Assembly: GCA_034620365.1 (NCBI GenBank)
Contig: JAQGEQ010000110.1
Span: 186,001 to 250,000 of the forward strand
Reading direction: 5' to 3'
DNA from: Pegea sp. RAD2-039
Lineage: Eukaryota > Chordata > Thaliacea > Salpida > Salpidae
DNA: 64,000 nt
In this document: positions 26,890 through 39,156 of the stretch, one piece after another
Layout of the letters: the number at the start of each line of letters is the position of its first letter
Numbering within the stretch: position 1 is the stretch's first letter
The notes under the pieces: generated by a model
What the model was told of the DNA's origin: nothing
The model's input: the letters and a program-made list of their open reading frames with translations, nothing else
Databases searched by the model: none
Program-made: the position numbers and the translations under genes

Positions 26890-29790
26890 GCAATTTTATC
26901 ATTGGTGAAAATCAATCTTTGATTAGAGTTCAAACTATTTTTAGCTAGCTATCAAACTTGTTTTAGAAAACATACTTTGACAGAGTTTGGTTGAAAACAA
27001 CTTTTTTACATTTGTTTGAAAACCTTGCTTGTGGTGTTGGTTCACTTTTCAAATTATCGTTTAGTTTTGTGGTTGTACATATATGTTTGTCGGTGAGTAT
27101 TTTGTGTAGACTCACAACAATGTAAACATGTTATTGCGGATATCTTAATTTTTTGTATTTAGATCGTTAAATTTAATGTTATATTGTTTTATGTCGTTTG
27201 TAAATATTATTTTAATTAATAAAGTAATCGAATCTTTGATTAAAAAGCTAAAATAATCATTTGGTTAATGATTTTTTATAATAGTTACTAATTTGGGCAA
27301 ACAGTCTGACACCATCTAGTGGTGACTTTGGAGAAGCAAAGGCTAAAGAGAAACCAAACTGAAAATTTGAAGTGGATAGAAAACTTTGGAATGATGTACT
27401 CTGGGTAGATGTGTCTCATCAGCCCTGGTAGCCAGGTCATGTAGGAGTTTGGAATAAAACCTGTTGACGACAAGATTATTGGGTCGTATCACCAAACATC
27501 TGATCTAATTAGTGAAGATATTTCAGCGCAAATTACTCTCAACTATAATCAAAACTAATGTGCATTATGAGAGAGGTGTGTGTAAGTGAACCTGTAACAA
27601 TCCTATAAAGATAGTAGATGAAGATGATGTCTGGAATCTATAGTTACTATTCTGCTTATGGAATGTATGAGTTGTCTTAACCGTTAGCACCAAGATGATA
27701 GCGGCAGAAAAAGAAAATCTGACAAGTTTTATAAAAACTAAAATTAATCTAGTATGTTAAAACGACTTCAGCTTCGACTAAAGTTGAATTTACTAAAAGC
27801 TTAAAAATGTATTTTTGAGAACAACTTTATAAACAAACTATTTATAAACAAAGATCAGTTGATATAGATTAGTAAAATGATCCAAAATTTGCATTTGTAA
27901 ACTAAGTGGCTATAAAACGTTGAAAAATTTGGTGAAAGTCTGCAGATAAGTTCATAGAAAATTTAAATTGTGTCTAAACAGAAAACTTTCAAATATTTTA
28001 TTAATCTTAATATTACTGAGCTATTACTAATTATTACTGAACCTATTTTTATTATAAACATCAAAATATAGTTTATAAAGTCAAATAAGTTTTGGAAGAT
28101 TATAGAAAGAGTGGCTTGCTATGAACACCAAACCAAACAACATTTTAGAATTATCAGTAGGTTATTGATATGTAAATAACACTAACTTAATTGTTAACTA
28201 CATTTAGTTGCTGACCACAAACATATTTACTTATCAAAAATAGCTCATCAAGTTGCAAAGAATTTATCTTTTATATATTGTGAAACACTATTCGTTCTTC
28301 AAATCAATTTTGACCTATAGCTTAATAGATTACTTATGAATAGATGTGTACATAATACATGTAAACTAATTCAATTTTTTAGGACTTAAAATTCTTTACA
28401 CTTACTTCACATTTATATAATACATAAAAGCTATACAAAATCTATATAAAATATATATAAAATCTTTATGTTTGTTTTATCTTCAAAGTAATCCTTTTTT
28501 CCAAAGTAATCTTTTTTCGTACAGATTTTTTTGAAATTTTATGAAAAGACTTTGCAGATCAAACTCATTATTTTTCGTAAGTTTAAAAAGTTGTTGGAAC
28601 ATTTGGTTTATATCTTTTGTATAATGTACTGAGGGCATTTCTGATAAGTTTCAACTCAGTAAAAGTTAACGCTTTATATAATAACTGTCAATATAACTTC
28701 TCAAAAAGCTAGCTCAAAAAGTAATATATATTTAATTGCTAAAAACAGCAGGATATTACTCGGAAGTTGAGAAACAAAAAGAATATAAAAAGGCGTATAG
28801 ACAAAAGAAACTTTTATGAAATTTCTAAAATTATCAAGATTTCTTTAAGATAAGTTATATTATTAAAGCTTTCAATAATTTGAAAAAAAATAATCAATCA
28901 TTTCTAAGCTATGTTGGTTTTAATCTTTATTTTGTCGATAATCAAGTTAAGAAAGGTTGTGTGAATACGTTATTAACTAATAGAATAACTAAAATTGCAT
29001 TTTATACAAAAAAAATCAATCAGTAAAGTCGATTGACTGCTATTATATTGTTCTTTGAAAGCGTGGGTTCTAATTCCACCTCATCTTCGAAAATATGTCC
29101 TCAGCTTTGGGCAAATAATCTTTGGATGAAGCGGAGTCTCTGGGAGTAAGCCTAGACAAAAAAACTACAACCTGGTGACCCAAATATTATTTTCCCAGAC
29201 CACTGAACCGTATCACCAAAAAACAGATCAAAAGAGATAGATAGTTTGACTCTGTTCTACTCCCGAAAAGTTTTCTTTTTTAGCTTTGTTAATAGTTCCA
29301 TCTAAAGTAAATCAGCTGTGAGTTGAGACAACTGAAAGTTCTTTATACCTTAGAAGAAGATTTTACTAGGTCCTTGCATCGTTTTTTGGGGCACTTCTGT
29401 TTCTACAACCGTTAGTTATAGCATTAATATGTTAACAGTTTTATCGTAGTACATTAAAAAATTCACGTAATTGAAAAATACTTTTTATTTTATTTGTAAA
29501 TGATATTTTATCTCGTAGCCTAAATATGAGTTATCATTGTAACAAGCTTATAATCAAAAAAGGGCAATTTCTTAAAAAAGTGAAAGTAGATATAATTTCA
29601 TAAACTATAGCTAAGTATAATCATTAATTATAATATAACAAAATGTAAATAGACTGTTTTGCTTACTAAGAAAATAATAACTTGTACTTAATTAATTAAT
29701 TAATTTGAATAAATTTCAGGTTATAGGTTATATTCTATTTGAATAAGTGCTTATAAGTTGTCATAAAGATATTTCTAGGAAGTGATTTGT
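26890..29790. other. Intergenic stretch with possible old repeat fragments
   Basis: No gene recognised. Two less AT-rich patches (about 27.29-27.51 kb and 29.03-29.24 kb) share a short string near GTATCACCAAA and look like old SINE-type debris. The second also has a B-box-like GGGTTCTAATTCC near 29.07 kb. The similarity is too short to define a family. Confidence 0.35.
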
Positions 29791-29848
29791 ATATTATATA
29801 TATATTATATATTGTGGTTGGTGACAGCAAAAATCTTTTATAAAAACT

Positions 29849-30103
29849 ATGGAGGATACACATAAAACTACCAAGACCCTACGTTCAAATGTAAAGAAAA
29901 ATCCTGACAAACCGACTTCATCAAAGCAAGCTTGCAATTGCCAATCCTGCAATAAAATTTACTTTGGTGAAGATCCGGCAATAGAATGCTTTAAATGTCT
30001 CTCCTGGTTTCATCTCACCTATAGTGATGTGAGCAAAAAAATTTACGATATATTTGATTACAACCAGATGAAGCAAATGGGATTTAAATTGGTTCTGCAT
30101 TAA
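29849..30103 (+). pseudogene. LINE ORF1, N-terminal part with PHD-like zinc finger
   Basis: 84 residues starting MEDTHKTTKT, with Lys/Thr-rich start and a cysteine/histidine pattern CNCQSC...IECFKC...WFH, as in PHD-type fingers found in ORF1 of several invertebrate LINE groups. The finger is cut off after the histidine by loss of frame. The next open stretch continues in another frame. Confidence 0.6.
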
Positions 30104-30203
30104 ATGTTAAACCATTGACACAACAGCTCCCTCATCTAATTCTAATCAAAACATATTATTCGACCTCAGCAAATCTGTATCTGCTGAATTAGCCAAATTT
30201 AAA

Positions 30204-31433
30204 TTGGAAATTGCAAAGATGTTACCAAAATCAATGAGAAAATTTCTAGTTTGTCTAAATCAATGGATGAACTGGATGCCTCTACGAAGAAACAAGTCAC
30301 ATGGGCCTCGGTGGTCGGTGATCCCGGTTCTAACAAAAATGCTTAGTATGGTGCAGCTTCTTGCTAAGAAGGTCACCGACACGCACAAAAAACTCACTTT
30401 AGACCGTGAGTACAGAGAAAACAATATCACCATCTTTAATATCTCTGAGACTGATAAAGATGATGACAGTAAATTTTTTAATCAAATGTGCTCTCGAAGC
30501 CTTGCTTTTGTGGACGTTTCAAAGGAATCAATGACTAGACTTGGAGCAAAAAGCTCAGATCATCAAAGACCGTTAAAAGTGTCCTTTCAGGAAAATTGGA
30601 ACAAACGCAAGTTTCTTGCCAAGTTGTATAAGCTAAGGCTTGACAAAAAATTCGAGCGCGTTAGAGTAGCACATGATATGTGTGAAGATGATCGCTTAGA
30701 AAATAAGCGTCTTCTAAAAGAAGCGTATAACCGAAATCAGAAGGAACAACCAACTGATTTTAAATACAAAGTTCGAGGTCCACCATGGGCCTTGAGAATT
30801 GTCAAGGTTTTTTTCAAAAAACGGAAGTGGCAAATAACCACTGGATCCACATCTTTTTTTTTCAAACTCTCTCCGCACACAATTATGAATACCCAAGATA
30901 TCAATTTACAGAAGCCCATCATCAAATCTCACAAGCATCAAAAAGACAATTCTTCTATCACATTAGGTATGTTCTTCAACGCACGGTCAATTATTAATAA
31001 AATTTTCCAATTGAAAGCTCTTTTGCATTCCCAAGACTTCACATTTATTTTTATTACTGAAACTTGGTCGAAACCGTTTTATCCTGATTCTTTTCTGGTT
31101 GACGGGAATCTTTTTTGTGTTTTACGTTGTGACAGACTGTATGATAGAGGCGGCGGTGTTTGCGTAATTTACAAAATATCGCTTGCACCCATGATCTCTA
31201 GAATTCAGATCGATACCAATAATTTTCCAGGGTGTGAGATTATCGCTTATGATTTTCATTACTCAAAGTCCAAATTTTCTCGTTTTATATGTACCAATCT
31301 ATCACCCTCTAAGATTAATGATGAAGTTACTGTTAAGGCCTTATTGAAGGTTCTGAAGAGTGTTGTGTGTCCTGAGTTATATACTTTGAGGATTTTAATT
31401 TTAGTAAAATTGATTGGAATAACCCGAATTTAG
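30204..31433 (+). pseudogene. LINE ORF1 C-terminal part running into endonuclease N-terminus
   Basis: A 409-codon open stretch. Residues ~70-200 match the RRM/C-terminal domain of LINE ORF1 proteins: RENNITIFNISE, RLGAKSS..QRPLKVSF and YKVRGPPWAL. An internal ATG at 30885 is a likely ORF2 start. From about 30970 the AP-endonuclease begins with FFNARSIINKI and FIFITETWSKP. The endonuclease is interrupted before its catalytic His near 31.43 kb. ORF1 and ORF2 being in one frame here may be a by-product of frame loss, not a fusion typical of the family. Confidence 0.65.
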
Positions 31434-31534
31434 CATTTATTGGAAAATCGTTTAACTTGGATTAAGATAATACTAATTCACCCTTTCTAAGTCATGCCTT
31501 TGTAAACTTCCTTGATGCCAATAATCTATCTCAG

Positions 31535-33073
31535 ATGGTTACTTTTCCGACCCAAGTTAGAGGTAAAACTTTGGATCTTCTTATCACATCAAAACCCGAG
31601 AACATTATCTATGTTGGTCAAAAAAAACCTTTTGCTCTGACATGCGATCACAACATGATTGAATTCAAGCTCCATCAAACTTTTTTTATGAGCGTTAAAA
31701 TTTCAAGCAAAAGGAATTTTTACTGTGGAAATTATACTGGCATTAACAAGTTTCTATCAGATGTTGACTGGATTTCTGTTTTCAACTCTTCCGAAGACAT
31801 CAATACTATTTACTCAAGGTTTACTAACATCGTTAAAGAGTCAATCGAAAACTTCATACCTTTTTATAGAGCCAACAAAAAACCACATTTACCCAAATAT
31901 TTAAAGAATTTACAACATTTAAAAAACCTCCTATACAAACAAATTAAAACAGACCCTTCCATCAAATCTCTGTACAAAGATCTTTGTATAGTTTACAAGA
32001 AATCTGTTTCTAATTTCTATTTAGGAAGAGAAAGTGCAGTTTTATCTTCACCTAGCAAGAGAACATTTTTTGGTTTCATAAATCGCAAGCTTAAGGCGAG
32101 ATCTCAAATACCTCCCTTACTTGATAACAGCGACCAGCTTGAGATGGAACCAGAAAATAATGCTGAGTTGCTAAACAATCAATTTGATAGCGTTTTTATA
32201 ACCGATGATGGCAATACACCTTCTCTCTCCTACTCCGATATTCTTACAAATGTCTCTGAGATGGTAGATCTTGACATAACGGTCAATATGGTATCTAAGG
32301 CTATTTCTTCTTTAAAATCATCAGTTTCCAACACCCCAGATCAGATCCCAGCTTTATTTTTAAGAAAAACTACTTCCTCCTTATCACTACCTTCATCGCT
32401 TTTCTTTAACATGACTCTGAGGCGAGGAAGAGTTCCACAAAATTGGAAGAAAGCTATTATTACTCTAATTCATAAAAAAGGTCCCAGAAAAACCGCACTT
32501 AACTACAGACCAGTTTCGCTGACTTCAGTTATCTGCAGAACTCACGAGCATATCATTCACAATCATATGACCAGTCATTTGATGGATCACCATCTAATAT
32601 CTGATGTCCAGCATGGCTTTGTGAAACGGAGATCTTCCTTGACTCAACATCTCACTTTTCTTAATGAGCTTACAGCCCATTATGAAAGTAATACTCCTCG
32701 TGACATCATATATCTCGATTTTGCTAAAGCGTTTGATTCTGTTCCACACACTAAGCTCGTTACTGTATTGAAAAACTCAAAAATCAACAGCTTTATCTTA
32801 CATTGGATTGAAGATTACTTATCAGGTAGAACCCAAAGAATTCGTGTAGAAAGATCTTTATCTACTTCTAGTCAAATCACTAGTGGTGTTCCTCAGGGTT
32901 ATGTTCTAGGCCCCCTTCTCTTTTTAGTTTTCATCGAAGACCTCATCAGAAGACTATTAGCAGTAGATGATGTCAGAGTGTTTGTGTATGCAGATGATAT
33001 CAAGCTATTATCTTGTAATCCTTCAAAACTTCAAACTGCGCTACACACTGTAGAAAACTGGTCTACGAATTAA
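31535..33073 (+). pseudogene. LINE ORF2: endonuclease end and reverse transcriptase
   Basis: 512 codons. The start (FPTQVRGKTLDLLITS, then CDHNMIEF) is the end of the AP-endonuclease with the SDH-like catalytic motif replaced by CDH. The RT domain follows with NWKKAIITLIHKKG, NYRPVSLTS, QHGFVKRRSS, IIYLDFAKAFDSVPH, GVPQGYVLGPLLF and VFVYADDIKLLS, the standard non-LTR RT blocks. Similarity is to the CR1/Jockey/Rex1 group. The frame stops just after the catalytic palm, before the thumb. Confidence 0.85.
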
Positions 33074-33292
33074 ATTCCTTGAACCAATACTCCATCAGTA
33101 AATTTATTATTCAACGAGTATCTTCAGTCCTAGACCTTGGCATTACTCTATCATCTGACTTTAAATGACAGAGTTATGTTTCCAAAATCTTTGGAAAGTC
33201 AATCAACCTTGTCTTCCTTATTATAAGGACCTTTAATTCTAAGGACCCATGCTTTTTTACCAATCTTTTCAAATTGTACGTACGTCCAATTC

Positions 33293-33562
33293 TTGAATAC
33301 AATGTTAGTGCATGGATGCAATATCAAGTTGGTGATATCAAAAAACATCGAATCCGTTCAGGCCACATTTACGAGATTAGTATGCAGGAAACTTAATATT
33401 AAATATGATAGTTATAAACATCGTCTCAGTTTCTTCAATTTAGATACTTTGGAAATTCGACGGATTAAATGCGATTTAATTCTTATTTCTAAAATTATCC
33501 ACAATTTAATTGACATTCAGTTTGATGATTTCTTTTATATTAGTCCTTCCCTCAAGTTATAA
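33293..33562 (+). pseudogene. LINE ORF2 C-terminal segment
   Basis: 89 residues with the C-terminal pattern of this LINE group (IESVQATFTRLVCRKL, then RLSFFNLDTLEIRRIKCDLI). It is in a different frame from the RT part. The same segment is found in the truncated copy at 47.46-47.66 kb with a few changes. Confidence 0.65.
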
Positions 33563-33906
33563 CAGCTCAGACGACACACATTACATCTTAATAAGCCTAT
33601 ATCACCCAGTACATTGGTCAGAGCAAATTTTTTCTCATACCGCACAATTAGTATATGGAATCAGCTGCCATCAGACATTGTCATGTCGAAGTCGCTCGCG
33701 TTGTTCAACAAGAAGTTGAACCGTTGTAATATTGCCAACATTGTCATTTCTAAACTGTGTTTTTTTTTTATCTTTTTTATGTTATTAACATTCTATGTAA
33801 TTGTTCACTGTCATATGCTTTGAGTGATATTGAAATGCCATGTGCTACATCTTTTACTTTCTATATTTTTGACTAAATAGATGTTATTTGTGAGAATGTG
33901 TGTTAG

Positions 33907-33934
33907 CGGGAGGTGCTCTTTTCAGGCACCCTCC
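33907..33934 (+). repeat. LINE 3'-terminal stem-loop
   Basis: GGGAGGTGC and GCACCCTCC flank an 8-9 nt loop and can pair with one bulge, forming a GC-rich hairpin just before the 3' end in otherwise AT-rich DNA. The other LINE copy has the same hairpin. In stringent LINE groups such 3' hairpins are what the reverse transcriptase recognises. Confidence 0.55.
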
Positions 33935-33959
33935 TTTGCATTTATCGAAATAAGTAATA

Positions 33960-35221
33960 CATATTATAATATGATCTAAGATTTACAATCAAAAAATTTT
34001 CGAGTAATTTGAAACTGTTAGAACAATTATTAGAATATGTTAATTTTTCAATGGAAAGCCTTTATATTATCATTCAAGCTTTTATAACATTAATTACAAA
34101 GATGAATATTTCTATATTAAAGTAATCTATTAGTATTGGTGGATAATAAATCCAGTACTAATGAACTTACTAATAGTATTTTTTAAAATAAAAATCATTT
34201 GTGAGAATAATTGAGGTTATAAATGAAGACGTGCATAAAGTGTGTATTTAACGTCAGTCTTAAGACGTCATTTCATAATGTTGTCTATAGAATATCAACA
34301 GATGGCTTGTACAGAAATAACAATTTATTTTTACTTTTATTTGAAATACTTTTTATAATAAAAAGAAAAATTTTATATTACAATTGATTTATTTTTTATA
34401 TTTACATGCAGATTTATATGATAAAAAAAGCGAAATTTATTATTGAAGTTAAAAACTGAACTACAAATAATCATAAATTAAATTTTTAATTAAAGACCAT
34501 TTTAATAAACCAAATAATGAATGTTATTTAACTAATTTTTAAGTTACAATAATGTTTTGAATCTATAATTTGTTGAAATAATGTTAAATTATTAATGTAT
34601 TCAAAGAAATTATAGATTTAAGATATAATTTTTTATAAATTTTTTTTTTTCTATAGAATAGACTGTTCAGTTTTTTTTTGTAAAAATTTTATTTCAGAAT
34701 CTCAATTTATTTCTTTGTTTAATTTTTATTTATTATCTGTTAATTTAACATCAAAGTTAAATTAGTTTATTATCAAAGTTAACTTAACATCAAAATCCTA
34801 ATTGATTTAGTTTTATACAAATAGCTGCATGAAATATCTCTTAATATTAACTTTACTATTTTTCTATCATATAACTTTTATATTGTGTTTTAGCACTATT
34901 TATTTAATGTAGCATATTTGTATTTACTTTATTTTATAAATTCTTGATATTTCATTATGTTTATATTTATAATTAATGATAAGTAAGTTCAAACTATGAA
35001 AAATTTTAAACATTTGTTCAAGTTAAACTAAGTTAGATAAAGATAAAACTTTAATTTGCTTTTTTTAAGTTTATTTACTTCAGTTAATAAAATGCTTTTA
35101 AAAATAACATTTATAAGATAGTAAATAGCTTTATAAACCTTATTCTTGTTCAACTATATTTATGATAACTTAGTTTTATTTTTTAAGAGTAAAAAGAAAG
35201 GTTACAAGATTTTAGTAGAAG
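33960..35221. other. AT-rich stretch upstream of ERO1
   Basis: Very AT-rich with no gene seen. A GACGTCA motif lies near 34.27 kb. The ERO1 promoter should be within this stretch or closer to 35.2 kb. Confidence 0.4.
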
Positions 35222-38200
35222 ATGAAATATTTTTTAATCTGTTTTATTATTTGTATGATTGTCAGAGCTGAAGATAAATGCTTTTGTGAGGTAAGATAAT
35301 TTCTATATATTTATTTCATATTTATAATTTTATTTGAAAAATAATAATGTTCAAGCTGACTGGTCAAATTGATGACTGCTTTTGTGATGTGGAGACATTA
35401 GAAGAATTTAATAACGGTGAAGTTTATCCATTATTACAGGAGCTTATTCATAAACCTTTTTTCCATTATTATAAGGTTTGAGCAATTTATATATAGTTTA
35501 TATATTTTCATTTGATTTTATCAATTGAATCAGGTGAATCTATTCAAGAATTGTTTATATTTTGATGGAAATCAAGGCTTATGTGAGAATGAAGGATGTG
35601 GAGTCAAAACTTGTGAACTAGTGATTGATTTTCTTCAATTTAGACAACTTATTTGTGTTTTGATAAATTTTAGCTTCTTTTTCTAGGACTAATGAAATTA
35701 ATACTAAAAATTTTGTTGACTAAAATAATGAAGATAATATTTAAGAAATGTTGAAAATTTTACTTCAATTTTCATTAAATATATCAAATAAATAAAATCT
35801 TAATTTATCTTCAGGATGAACTTCCAATAGGACTTCGAAACTCGTTCAAATCCTCTTCATCAGAATGCTCTTCTTCTGATGATACCACTCTTGGAAATCT
35901 TAATGAAACAATCAGGTCTTTATCAATTTTTATTAAGATTTTTATTAAAGTTGTGATTTTATAGCAACAAGACTCTAAATTTGCTTGATAAATGGGATCA
36001 ACATGATGGAAGCTTGCATCAATTTTGTGATTTAGACGGTTTGGAAGTTTTTAAATATAAACAGGAAGTCTTATAATTGTTACAAGTTTTTCTGAGCAGA
36101 TGAAAAAACAACAAATTTTCAATACGTTGATTTATTAGCAAACCCAGAAAGGTTTACAGGGTACAAGGGTCCCATGGCTGAACGGATTTGGAAAGCGATT
36201 TATGAAGAGAACTGCTTCGCGTAAGTTTCTTGTTTATTTGTTGCGAAATTTGTTGAAATAGTTTTAAGTGTGTTCAAGTGAAATGTTTTATCTTGTTTAA
36301 AAGTCAACTTTTTCGTTTCCGTATTTCAATAGCTAATATTTTTTCAATTTCCACTCTATAAAAAATACAATCATTTGTAGTTTCATGAGAAATGTCATTT
36401 TTTTTAGTCTCATCATAAACTTCTTTCAAAATAATTTTATTACTCACCACTTGATAAAAAGTCAATTTGTAGAATTCTTTAATTTATAATAATTTTAAAG
36501 TAATGTTTTTTTAAACAAAACTTTGATTCTTATTAGGAATTTGTTTATGTTGTAGTTACTTTTAGTACTAATTGATTTATCCAAACTAATAATTTGTAAC
36601 TTTGAGACAAAAACAACTTTAAATAAGCGACAAAAAATTGTAATATGAGTTTTCAAAACAGTTTATAATAACTCAGTAGGAAAGTAAGTTTTAAATGATA
36701 AATAACATATTAGTTGCTTCTTCATTAATGTCTAAACATCTTCATATCTTAACTCTAACCGTAGTCAATGGAATAACGAATATTTGAGGTATGCTGAGGT
36801 TTAGGTGGATCTATATTTGGTGTTCATCAACAATTTTCTTTCAGTTGATTTTAAATTATCATAAATTCAATTTGAAAGTAATAATAAAATGTGGAGAAAT
36901 GTAATTTTGGTGATAGGCTTTTGGTTCGTGTTTTTGCATGTCAATCTGCATCGGCTAATTATTTGTACCCTTACCCAAACAACATTTTCTTTTCAGTTGT
37001 AAACTATCCTGCTTGACTTATTAATTATAAAATTCAGTTTGTATCTAGTAGAAGTATTTCTGTTGAATTGTTGTTCGATTGTTACAGACCAGACGTATCA
37101 ATGAATGATTACTACAACTCGATGTTTGGACGAACTCCAAGAGGTAAGGTTCTTGATCTCAGGATTGCAATTGTTGCTGTTAAATAATTTTGTTTAGATT
37201 TGACTTTTGAGTGTGTTTGATAAAATTAGTTTGCTGTTTAAATAAGAAAAATCAATCAAAACGCTGCTTTATTTCAGCTGCTACATATACTGGTCCAGGT
37301 TTCAATCAATCATCTAGTTTATAGATTTAATATTTAGTGCGTAGCTTATCACTGATATATTAGTACTTGTCAGAATAAACAAATTAATTTGTAATAGTTT
37401 TTGTAGTTTCTATTTTTAAGTTGATTTGTTTTTCTATGTTTGTGGATTGTTTTTAGGAAAATCTCGTAATTCCATACAATATACAAGCGAAGTTGTGAAA
37501 GGTAAATGTTGTTTTATCTTGAGGAGTTCCAACAACTCTTCCGGAAATCCTATTTGCATGCTTTAAACATTTTTTATCGGAAATAAGATAAAACAACTCG
37601 TAATTCCTCTGCAATTAGTCGATAGTTAAACAATTGAGATGAAATAACCAAACTGTAGCTTTTTTAGTTGGTTGTTTTTCAATTGTTTATCTTGAAGCTT
37701 TAAAATAGTTTCTTTGAGAAATCTTCTTCAACAGGAATGTGTCTTGAAAAACGAGTTTTTTATCGAGTAATATCAGGACTTCACACAAGTATCAACATCC
37801 ATGTCTGCGCCATCTACCTCTTTGAAGGTCTTCGAGGATTTCTGATAAAGATGTTTTTATCATTCTTAATCTGAGTAGAAACTTTTGGTAAGCGATGGGG
37901 TCCCAATCTTCAAGAGTTTCAGCGGAGGTTCGATCCACTTCAAACTGATGGTGAAGGTCCTGAGAGACTGAAAAATCTCTACTTCATCTACTTGATCGAG
38001 TTGAGAGCTCTTTCAAAGGTGATGTAGATGTCGTTTGATATCTTTCATTCTTACCAGACCTACCTTGTTCAGGTGGCTGAGTATTTTCAAAGAAATGATG
38101 TGAAGTTGTACACAGGAAACGTGGAAGAAGATACAGAAACTAAATCTCTACTTCTCGAGCTTCTAGAGAAGACTAAGTAGGACTTGATCGTTTGATTTGA

Positions 38201-38780
38201 TCATTTTATCGACGCTTCTTCATCTACAGACGGTTTCCGATGCATTTTGATGAAGGAGTTATGTTTCGGGATGAGAAATCAAAGAAGTTGAAGAAAGAGT
38301 TTGCCCAGAGGTTCCTGAATGTCACAAGAATCATCGATTGTGTTACATGTGAGAAGTGTCGATTGTGGGGCAAGTTACAGGTGATCCTTGCATCCAGTTT
38401 GATCCAGTTTCATGATTCTAAAACAAATCTTCATCTTTAATTAATCTTTTAAATCATATTTTAAGACGCAAGGATTGGGTACAGCTCTAAAGATCTTATT
38501 TTCACAAAAAGAGATTAGCAACGGAAGATCTCAGCTCCCTTTCCAGTTAATCCGACAAGAAATCGTGTCATTAGTGAACGCTTTTGCCAGGTTCTTACTT
38601 TTCCCTTTTATTTGTCGTTTAAATATTTGTTGAACGTAAACATCGTTGTCACGTACTTATTCTCAGCTATTTCATCATTTAATCTTTTTCAGGTTATCAT
38701 CTAGTATTAAATCTTTGGAAATCTTCAGACATCTTCACTCTAAATCGAATCTTAGTATGAATCAGCACTCAGAATTATAA
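35222..38780 (+). CDS. ERO1: ERO1, endoplasmic reticulum oxidoreductin 1, complete, 464 aa
   Basis: Fifteen exons join in phase: 35222-35290, 35356-35475, 35534-35620, 35815-35915, 35965-36038, 36100-36220, 37088-37143, 37278-37298, 37457-37501, 37735-37827, 37879-38018, 38073-38176, 38230-38380, 38466-38590 and 38693-38780. Residues 1-16 form a signal peptide. ERO1 oxidises protein disulfide isomerase in the ER lumen using FAD and O2. The shuttle cysteine pair is in CGVKTC and the FAD-side active pair in CVTCEKC. Further family blocks are [57 protein letters not shown] and [12 protein letters not shown]. The length equals human ERO1A (468). The loop between exons 7 and 9, where vertebrates have RPLNP, is replaced by unrelated residues coded partly by a 21-nt microexon. 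Confidence 0.96.
37278..37298 (+). other. 21-nt microexon in ERO1
   Basis: A seven-codon exon flanked by TTTCAG and GTTTCA, in phase with exons on both sides (A-A-T-Y-T-G-P across the joins). Skipping it keeps the frame, so it may be an optional exon. It lies in the variable loop of ERO1, not in the catalytic core. Confidence 0.55.
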
Positions 38781-38982
38781 CTGCAAATTGTAGACAAGTG
38801 TTCAACTGCCACTAACTTCAATTTTATGGTATAGATGATTACATTGTGTTGAAATACTAATTACTTTCTGTAACAACATCGAATTAAACATATTCTTTCA
38901 CAAACTTCATAATGTTCTTCGAAAAGCATATTCACAAAATTTCCTCACATTTATTTCTTTTTATGCAAGTTTTAAATGTTTT

Positions 38983-38988
38983 AATAAA
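38983..38988 (+). terminator. Polyadenylation signal of ERO1
   Basis: AATAAA about 200 bp after the ERO1 TAA stop, before the convergent SOUL-domain gene. Confidence 0.45.
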
Positions 38989-39095
38989 CTCGTTATACAA
39001 ACTTTCAACAAGTAGAAAACACAACGACAACTGCTAACATCACAAATGTTTTAAGATTTCATCAAATCTGTTCATTGTGAGTAAGATTTCTATAT

Positions 39096-39156
39096 ATAAG
39101 GGCAGAGAACTGTGGGTTGTAAAACCAACGTACTCCCAACTGCGTTACTGATGTCT
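39096..39156 (-). repeat. tRNA 5'-half-like sequence
   Basis: Read on the minus strand it contains AACGCAGTTGGGAGTACG, a good D-arm/A-box match, followed by TTTTACAACC where an anticodon loop would sit. No B box or T arm follows, so it is probably a SINE head or tRNA fragment and not a working tRNA. Confidence 0.3.

Larger units (their letters stand above)
29800..33955 (+). mobile_element. Near full-length non-LTR retrotransposon (LINE), CR1/Jockey-like, broken
   Basis: About 4.1 kb with the layout of a CR1/Jockey-group LINE: an ORF1 with a PHD-like zinc finger and RRM-type nucleic-acid-binding domain, an AP-type endonuclease, and a reverse transcriptase with the YADD box at 32987-32998. There is no long poly(A). 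The 3' end is a GC-rich stem-loop (33907-33934) followed by TTTATCGAAATAAG. The frame is interrupted near 30.1 kb, 31.43 kb, 33.07 kb and again in the C-terminal part, so this copy is not autonomous. The 5' boundary is uncertain because it abuts a TA-rich tract. A second, 5'-truncated copy lies at 47.0-47.86 kb and its 3' end recurs in a SINE at 58.15 kb. Confidence 0.85.

Noticed and set aside
27288-27510. Possible repeat shared with 29.08-29.24 kb
   Set aside because: Only a short string around GTATCACCAAA is clearly shared, too little to define a repeat family.
29028-29095. B-box-like GGGTTCTAATTCC suggesting a tRNA gene
   Set aside because: No convincing A box at the right distance and no acceptor-stem pairing.
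30714-30925. Two short minus-strand frames within the LINE
   Set aside because: Antisense shadows of the LINE ORF1/ORF2 region.
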